From NCBI GenBank assembly GCA_024691665.1, contig JAILNJ010000161.1, positions 1 through 7,099 of the forward strand: a DNA stretch of 7,099 bases, given 5' to 3'. Position 1 is the first letter of the stretch. Each line of letters begins with the position of its first letter. The DNA comes from Gammaproteobacteria bacterium (GTDB taxonomy: Bacteria > Bacillota_I > Bacilli_A > Izemoplasmatales > UBA1188). The notes under the pieces are model-generated. The model had not been told where the DNA came from. It did not search any database and was given only the letters and a program-made list of their open reading frames with translations. This document shows, in pieces, positions 5,340 to 7,099 of the stretch. Both the position numbers and the translations under genes were made by a program.

Positions 5340-7054
5340 TTTAGGTACGTATATGATAGTGGCATCTTATATGCACTTTCGTATATATTCTTCCACACCC
5401 TTTCATTTTGAGTTCTTAAATATTCTACATTTTCTCTATAAGATAATTCTTCTTTAGGGTAAATTGGTTTACCAATATGAAGAGTATAAGCTTGGATAGG
5501 ATAACCTTCGCTATCAAACTTATTAGTATCTCTCATAGTTATAAATGTTGGAAGGATAGGCACATTGGCCTTACATGCGAACGTGAAAGCCCCAGATTTT
5601 AGTGGTTTAGGCTTTCTATAATTCCACCACATATATTGTTCTGCATATACTAAGAGGAATTTACCTCTTTTTAGTATTTCCTCTGTGCCATCTATCATTT
5701 CCTTTTGAACTCTATGGTTATGTGATAAAGGCATTGTATAACAATTCTTCATAAAGTAACCATAGATACCAGGGAAGTGATAGTTTCCTTCTCTAATAAC
5801 TTTAAATAGTTGTCTCTTTCTTTGATATTTCTTACAGATAATATGAATAGGTACACAATCAAATGGATTGAAGTGATTAGATGTGATAACTGCACCACTC
5901 TTAATAGACTTTAAGTTTTCTATTCCTTCATAACCATCAATAACGATTTCACCTTTTCTTATCTTTCTTTTAAAAAATCTAAATGATACAAAGTCAGCAA
6001 GTTTAGCTTTAAGCTTAGATGTAAGCTTCTTTTTTGTATAGTCTACTTCTCCCTCTTTTAGTGGGATTGTAGGTGGGTCATTTTCAAGGTCAGTGTTAAA
6101 TACGCCATTAGCTTCAAGAACTTCGATTTCTTTAAGAATCTTAGATCTTTCATATGCTCCTTTATATGAATCCATAGTTTTGAACATATTGTAATAGTTA
6201 TCTTCTTTAAAAGCTTCTTCGATAGCTAATTTCTTAACTCTATCCATTTCTTTTTCAAGAACTTCTTTATCAACCATAGTAGAATTTTCTCTAATAGATT
6301 CTTCTACTCCAGCCTTCTTAGCGTATTCCCAGAAGTATTCTTCATACATTACATTTTCCATCTTCCAAGGTTTATAAACTAAAAGATAGTGAATGATGTT
6401 TGGAGTATCACACTTTTCACCTAGTGGAACTCTGTTCCAACTATTATCAATATATACAACTTTATCTCTACAGATTACATTAAGGATATCTTGATCTTGT
6501 GCGAGTCTAAATTCATAAGTTGAAATAAGATCTAATACTTTAGTACTAAAATCTATTTCTCTCATCTTTTTAAAGTTCATGATTATAATTCCAGCATTAA
6601 AATAATGATTATAATCAAGTCCAAGACAGTTATTCGCATAGACTTGGAATTCTTTAATTAATTGAGTTGATTGTTCTGGAACTCCACCAATTAAATTATC
6701 TTTAATATCTATATTATAAAGATTTGATACATCACCTGTAACACAGATATCTGAATCAAGATATAATGCCTTGTCCATATCAGGGAACATGTCAGGTACA
6801 AAAAGTCTATAATAAGTAGTCTTAGTATAATAATCTCTTGTGCAGAGTTTATCTCCTATCTCCTCTATAGTTTTAGACATATCTACAAATTCGAATGTGA
6901 AGTTTTCTTCTTCATACGTTCTAATTATCTCTTGTGTTTTTGAAGTAAGGTTAGTATGAAGAACATATAATGTGTAATTATAAGATTTATTTCTATTTTC
7001 TTTTAATGATTCAATTGTGACTAAGAAATAATTTAAGTAGTTGTCTATCACCAA
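5336..7054 (-). CDS. GT8 glycosyltransferase fused to a PlsC-type acyltransferase (5' end incomplete)
   Basis: About 572 residues hold two enzymes. Residues 1-250 are a GT8 domain (retaining GT-A fold): NYLNYFLVTIESL at the start, the DxD metal-sugar motif LYLDSD (D100, D102), YFNAGIIIMN (151-160), QDILN (188-192) and H222 with KPW (228-230). It should transfer a sugar from a UDP-sugar. Residues 251-350 are a charged, largely helical linker. Residues 365-540 are an acyltransferase domain with NHFNPFD (H394 and D399, the HX4D catalytic pair) and AEQYMWW (471-477), the variant of the usual PEGTRS block seen in related Bacillota proteins; this domain acylates lysophospholipid-like acceptors. Thus one chain may glycosylate and acylate an envelope lipid at the membrane. 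The frame stays open to the window edge. The only starts in view are TTG at 7054 and GTG at 7051, and the first beta strand of GT8 is missing, replaced by unlike sequence. The true start lies outside the window or was lost. Confidence 0.8.
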   Translation of the reverse strand: MVIDNYLNYFLVTIESLKENRNKSYNYTLYVLHTNLTSKTQEIIRTYEEENFTFEFVDMSKTIEEIGDKLCTRDYYTKTTYYRLFVPDMFPDMDKALYLDSDICVTGDVSNLYNIDIKDNLIGGVPEQSTQLIKEFQVYANNCLGLDYNHYFNAGIIIMNFKKMREIDFSTKVLDLISTYEFRLAQDQDILNVICRDKVVYIDNSWNRVPLGEKCDTPNIIHYLLVYKPWKMENVMYEEYFWEYAKKAGVEESIRENSTMVDKEVLEKEMDRVKKLAIEEAFKEDNYYNMFKTMDSYKGAYERSKILKEIEVLEANGVFNTDLENDPPTIPLKEGEVDYTKKKLTSKLKAKLADFVSFRFFKRKIRKGEIVIDGYEGIENLKSIKSGAVITSNHFNPFDCVPIHIICKKYQRKRQLFKVIREGNYHFPGIYGYFMKNCYTMPLSHNHRVQKEMIDGTEEILKRGKFLLVYAEQYMWWNYRKPKPLKSGAFTFACKANVPILPTFITMRDTNKFDSEGYPIQAYTLHIGKPIYPKEELSYRENVEYLRTQNERVWKNIYESAYKMPLSYTYLK

Positions 7055-7099
7055 CCCCGACCTTATCGTCAGCCTGGTTTCTCCCGAGTTAAGTACTAT
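7048..7099. other. Compositionally distinct edge segment (possible chimeric join)
   Basis: About half of the bases from 7051 on are G or C, against a clearly AT-rich background elsewhere (runs such as CCAACCCCGACC occur nowhere else). On the minus strand it stays in frame with the GT8 gene, but the residues read (for example TIRSG before VIDNY) do not look like the hydrophobic first strand expected there. It is most simply a mis-assembled end or foreign sequence joined near 7048-7052. I recognise no repeat, adapter or attachment site in it. Confidence 0.4.

Noticed and set aside
1..7099. CRISPR array, tRNA, rRNA, toxin-antitoxin or phage-defence system
   Set aside because: No spaced direct repeats, no tRNA-like cloverleaf, and no nuclease, helicase or toxin motif were found on either strand.

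Overview
This is a low-GC, densely packed bacterial segment. TGA acts as a stop codon (it ends the glycosyltransferase-acyltransferase gene), so the mycoplasma-type code with TGA as tryptophan is excluded. Low GC, Gram-positive-style ribosome binding sites (GGAGG, AGGAGG), hairpin-plus-U-tract terminators and a stand-alone [FeFe] hydrogenase suggest a strictly anaerobic Bacillota. An uncultured gut or rumen lineage near Erysipelotrichia, Acholeplasma or RF39 is plausible, but this placement is inference. No mobile element, CRISPR array, tRNA or rRNA was seen, and no gene-free stretch exceeds 300 bases.

Layout. Bases 1-341 (+) are the 3' end of a gene entering from the left, probably an alkaline-phosphatase/sulfatase-superfamily protein. 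A terminator hairpin follows, and a near-consensus promoter for the next gene is built into it. Bases 416-1495 (+) encode a DUF2804 protein. A largely bidirectional terminator (1502-1530) separates it from a run of minus-strand genes.

Read in their own direction, from right to left, the minus-strand genes form four units. (1) A GT8 glycosyltransferase fused to a PlsC-type acyltransferase (5336 to about 7054, 5' end cut by the window) overlaps by ATGA with a CrtO-like membrane acyltransferase (4764-5339) and ends in a terminator. (2) A group-B-like monomeric [FeFe] hydrogenase (3254-4669) has its own leader and terminator. (3) A GtrA-family membrane protein (2687-3166) ends in a terminator. 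(4) A ZIP/GufA metal transporter (1814-2590) and a small HMA-type metal-binding protein (1551-1805) form a tight operon. Its promoter is followed immediately by a 16-bp palindrome shaped like a metal-repressor operator.

How the genes fit together. Unit 1 joins a sugar transferase to two different acyltransferase folds, which suggests synthesis of an acylated glycolipid of the envelope. The GtrA protein (usually a carrier-linked sugar flippase) and the possible LTA-synthase-like fragment at the left edge agree with an envelope theme but are not cotranscribed with it. The hydrogenase would dispose of or sense reducing equivalents as H2. The ZIP-HMA pair would handle a divalent metal. The last ~50 bases on the right differ sharply in composition and replace the expected N-terminus of the GT8 domain, so either the assembly is chimeric there or a recombination boundary is present.
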